From assembly GCA_016190375.1 (NCBI GenBank), contig JACPQR010000113.1, positions 1 through 34,921 on the forward strand: a stretch of DNA of 34,921 bases. The letters run 5' to 3'. Both the position numbers and the translations under genes were made by a program. Below, one piece after another: positions 33,500 to 34,921 of this stretch (position 1 is the stretch's first letter; the number at the start of each line of letters is the position of its first letter). The notes under the pieces are model-generated. The model searched no databases. It was not told where the DNA came from and saw only the letters and a list, made by a program, of their open reading frames with translations. The stretch is from Deltaproteobacteria bacterium (GTDB taxonomy: Bacteria > Myxococcota_A > Polyangia > JACPQR01).

Positions 33500-34540
33500 A
33501 TGAAGACGCGGATCGCGGTAGTGGCTTTCCTGTTGACCACGGTGCTGGCGAGCACGGCCTCCGCCGAGCTGAGCCTGGGCATGGGCACCCGCTGGACCTG
33601 GCTGCGGTTGTACAACCCGACGTACCTGGGCGCCGTCCAGACGGCCGGGAACGGCGTGGCGTACGTGCCGAACTCTCACAGCGCCCTCGACGCCTACTTC
33701 CTCCTGGCGTTCTCGAAGAAGTTCGGCGTCTACCTCCAGCTCGACTACCTGAACACGAGCTGGTCGTGCACCGCGGCCTCTAGCGGCAACGACCCGGAGG
33801 ACGACGGCTGCACCGGCGACGAGAGCACCGGCGACCAGAGCTTCTCCGCCTTCGGAGCGGAGGTGGGGATCAAGTACTTCTTCGCAGAGCCGCGGCGAGC
33901 GGCCATCTCGCCGCTCATGACCCTTGGGTTCTTCAAGTACTTCGCGTCATACGACGACGACGACTCGGTCGATGACGACATGATCGCGCTGTCCGACCTC
34001 TCGAGCCCGATCGGCGGCCGGCTGGCAATCGGAGTCGAGTACAACTTCTCCAACAACTTCTCGATCGGCGCCGAGATCTTCGGCCTGCACATCTCATCGG
34101 CCGCGACGAGCACCTTCGAGACCGATGCCGACGATGGCTATCCAGGGACGGTCGCCCGCTACTCCGACACGAGCTACCTGACGATCTCGATGTACACGGC
34201 GCTGACGCTCAACTTCCGGTTCTACGGCCTCTTCCGCGTGTACACGCGCGAGGAGGAGGAGCAGGCCGGGCAGGAGCAGCGCGAGGACCAGCGAGAGAAC
34301 CGGCAGTTCCAGCAGCAGCAGCAGTGGGGTGAGCAGCAGGGCCAGCAAGGCCAGCAGTGGCAGCAGCCCCAGCAGCAGCAGCAGCAGCAGCAGTGGCAGC
34401 AGCCCCAGCAGCAGCAGCAGCAGCCGCAGCAGCAGTGGCAGCAGCCCCAGCAGCAGCAGTGGCAGCAGACGCCGCCCCAGGATCCGAACCAGCAGTGGCA
34501 GCAGCAGCCGCAGCAGCCGGCTCCAGGCACGGTTCAGTAG
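33500..34540 (+). CDS. Outer-membrane beta-barrel-like protein with Gln/Trp-rich tail
   Basis: The 346-residue product has a signal peptide (1-22, ending ASTASA) and a ribosome site GGGAGAA before ATG 33500. Residues 23-250 look like an outer-membrane barrel: amphipathic strands with aromatic ends (MGTRWTWLRLY, FGVYLQLDYLN, GGRLAIGVEYNFSNNFSIGA, SMYTALTLNFRFYGLFRVY) and acidic loops (DDDDSVDDD). After the last strand the chain turns into a charged patch (251-268) and a tail to 346 with 54 Gln and 6 Trp among 96 residues, arranged as irregular WQQPQQQ units. A C-terminal tail after the final barrel strand is unusual because the last strand normally carries the assembly signal. Such tails could self-associate (inference). 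The following gene is 32 bases away. Confidence 0.82.
   Translation: MKTRIAVVAFLLTTVLASTASAELSLGMGTRWTWLRLYNPTYLGAVQTAGNGVAYVPNSHSALDAYFLLAFSKKFGVYLQLDYLNTSWSCTAASSGNDPEDDGCTGDESTGDQSFSAFGAEVGIKYFFAEPRRAAISPLMTLGFFKYFASYDDDDSVDDDMIALSDLSSPIGGRLAIGVEYNFSNNFSIGAEIFGLHISSAATSTFETDADDGYPGTVARYSDTSYLTISMYTALTLNFRFYGLFRVYTREEEEQAGQEQREDQRENRQFQQQQQWGEQQGQQGQQWQQPQQQQQQQQWQQPQQQQQQPQQQWQQPQQQQWQQTPPQDPNQQWQQQPQQPAPGTVQ
34250..34537 (+). repeat. CAG-rich low-complexity coding tract (Gln/Trp tail)
   Basis: This tract encodes the C-terminal tail of the beta-barrel-like protein and is dominated by CAG codons with regularly spaced TGG (Trp) and CCC (Pro). The high use of a single Gln codon makes it prone to replication slippage; changes would be in frame. 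Confidence 0.85.
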
Positions 34541-34572
34541 GCACGTCGCACGTCCGAGAAGCGGAGGCCCAG

Positions 34573-34921
34573 ATGAGAAGCCGACTCCTCGTGCTCCCGA
34601 TCGTCGCGGTGCTCTCGAGCTGTACCTCGATCGTGGCGCAGTCGAGGCTGTACGGGCCGGCGCAGCCGCCGCGCGAGCTGGGCTGCCAGCTCCAGATGGT
34701 CCGAGGCCCCGCCTCGACCCCTGCCTTCGCGATCGGAGAGGCGACCTGCACCCCGGAGAGCGAGGGCGACGCCGAGGCTTGCCAGGACCAGATCCGCGAT
34801 CGGCTGTGCGAGATGGGCGCCGACGCGATCGCACCCCAGGGGAGCCGGCGGGACGGCACGCTGGTGGCGGTCGGCCTGAAGTTCGGTCAGGGCGGGGGCC
34901 CGCAGCAGCAGGCGTGGACCC
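34573..34921 (+). CDS. Lipoprotein, partial (runs off the window)
   Basis: An ATG at 34573, with a strong GGAGG ribosome site 7 bases upstream, opens a frame without stop to the window end (116 codons). The N-terminus MRSRLLVLPIVAVLSSC is a lipoprotein signal (Cys17). The mature part has three further cysteine-containing segments (LGCQLQMVRG, GEATCTPESEGDAEACQDQ, RLCEMGADAIAPQGSRRDG). The RLCEMGADAI region loosely resembles RcsF-like or small heavy-metal-binding-type folds, which I cannot confirm. The visible end reads GGGPQQQAWT, suggesting that a Gln/Trp-rich tail like that of the preceding protein may begin here. The two genes are 32 bases apart and probably form an operon. Confidence 0.72.
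   Translation, partial: MRSRLLVLPIVAVLSSCTSIVAQSRLYGPAQPPRELGCQLQMVRGPASTPAFAIGEATCTPESEGDAEACQDQIRDRLCEMGADAIAPQGSRRDGTLVAVGLKFGQGGGPQQQAWT

Overview
The window looks like chromosomal DNA of a very GC-rich predatory-type deltaproteobacterium (Myxococcota or a close relative). The inference rests on strong G/C bias at third codon positions, frequent GTG/TTG starts, a Ser/Thr kinase with a C-terminal PEGA-like domain, an FHA-domain sigma-54 activator, and many Cys-rich or Asp-rich lipoproteins. No rRNA, tRNA, CRISPR array or complete insertion sequence was seen.

Layout. 170-1620 (minus): groES and a periplasmic HtrA-type protease. 1798-6062 (plus): an apparent operon of a 14-repeat Cys-rich lipoprotein, a membrane-anchored protein and an FHA/AAA+/HTH sigma-54 activator, preceded by a near-consensus -24/-12 promoter. 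6073-9418: an accessory-looking stretch with an Asp-rich lipoprotein, a perfect 23-bp palindrome, a divergent pair of unknown genes, 32-bp repeats, an HNH endonuclease, a doubtful small ORF and the wreck of a four-helix-bundle gene. 9419-13030: two lipoproteins, a PEGA-type Ser/Thr kinase and a toxin-antitoxin pair. 13053-25954 (minus): tsaE-carB-HEAT-like gene, a membrane protein, then greA-recG-sulfatase-like gene. A 222-bp MITE-like element with perfect 28-bp inverted ends and 9-bp flanking direct repeats sits upstream of greA. 26158-29875 (plus): M1 metallopeptidase, membrane protein and RimK-type ligase, joined by 4-bp overlaps. 29876-33136 (minus): two paralogous Cys-rich lipoproteins on either side of a membrane protein with an HExxH motif. 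33500-end (plus): a beta-barrel-like protein with a Gln/Trp-rich tail and a truncated lipoprotein.

Working together. Much of the window concerns the cell envelope: at least seven predicted lipoproteins, two HExxH proteins, one HtrA protease and a membrane sulfatase-like hydrolase. Housekeeping genes (groES, greA, recG, carB, tsaE) are placed between them. The strongest candidates for undescribed systems are (a) the sigma-54-controlled Cys-repeat lipoprotein operon that carries its own FHA activator and (b) the lipoprotein / HESAH membrane protein / lipoprotein operon. Functions proposed for both are inference.
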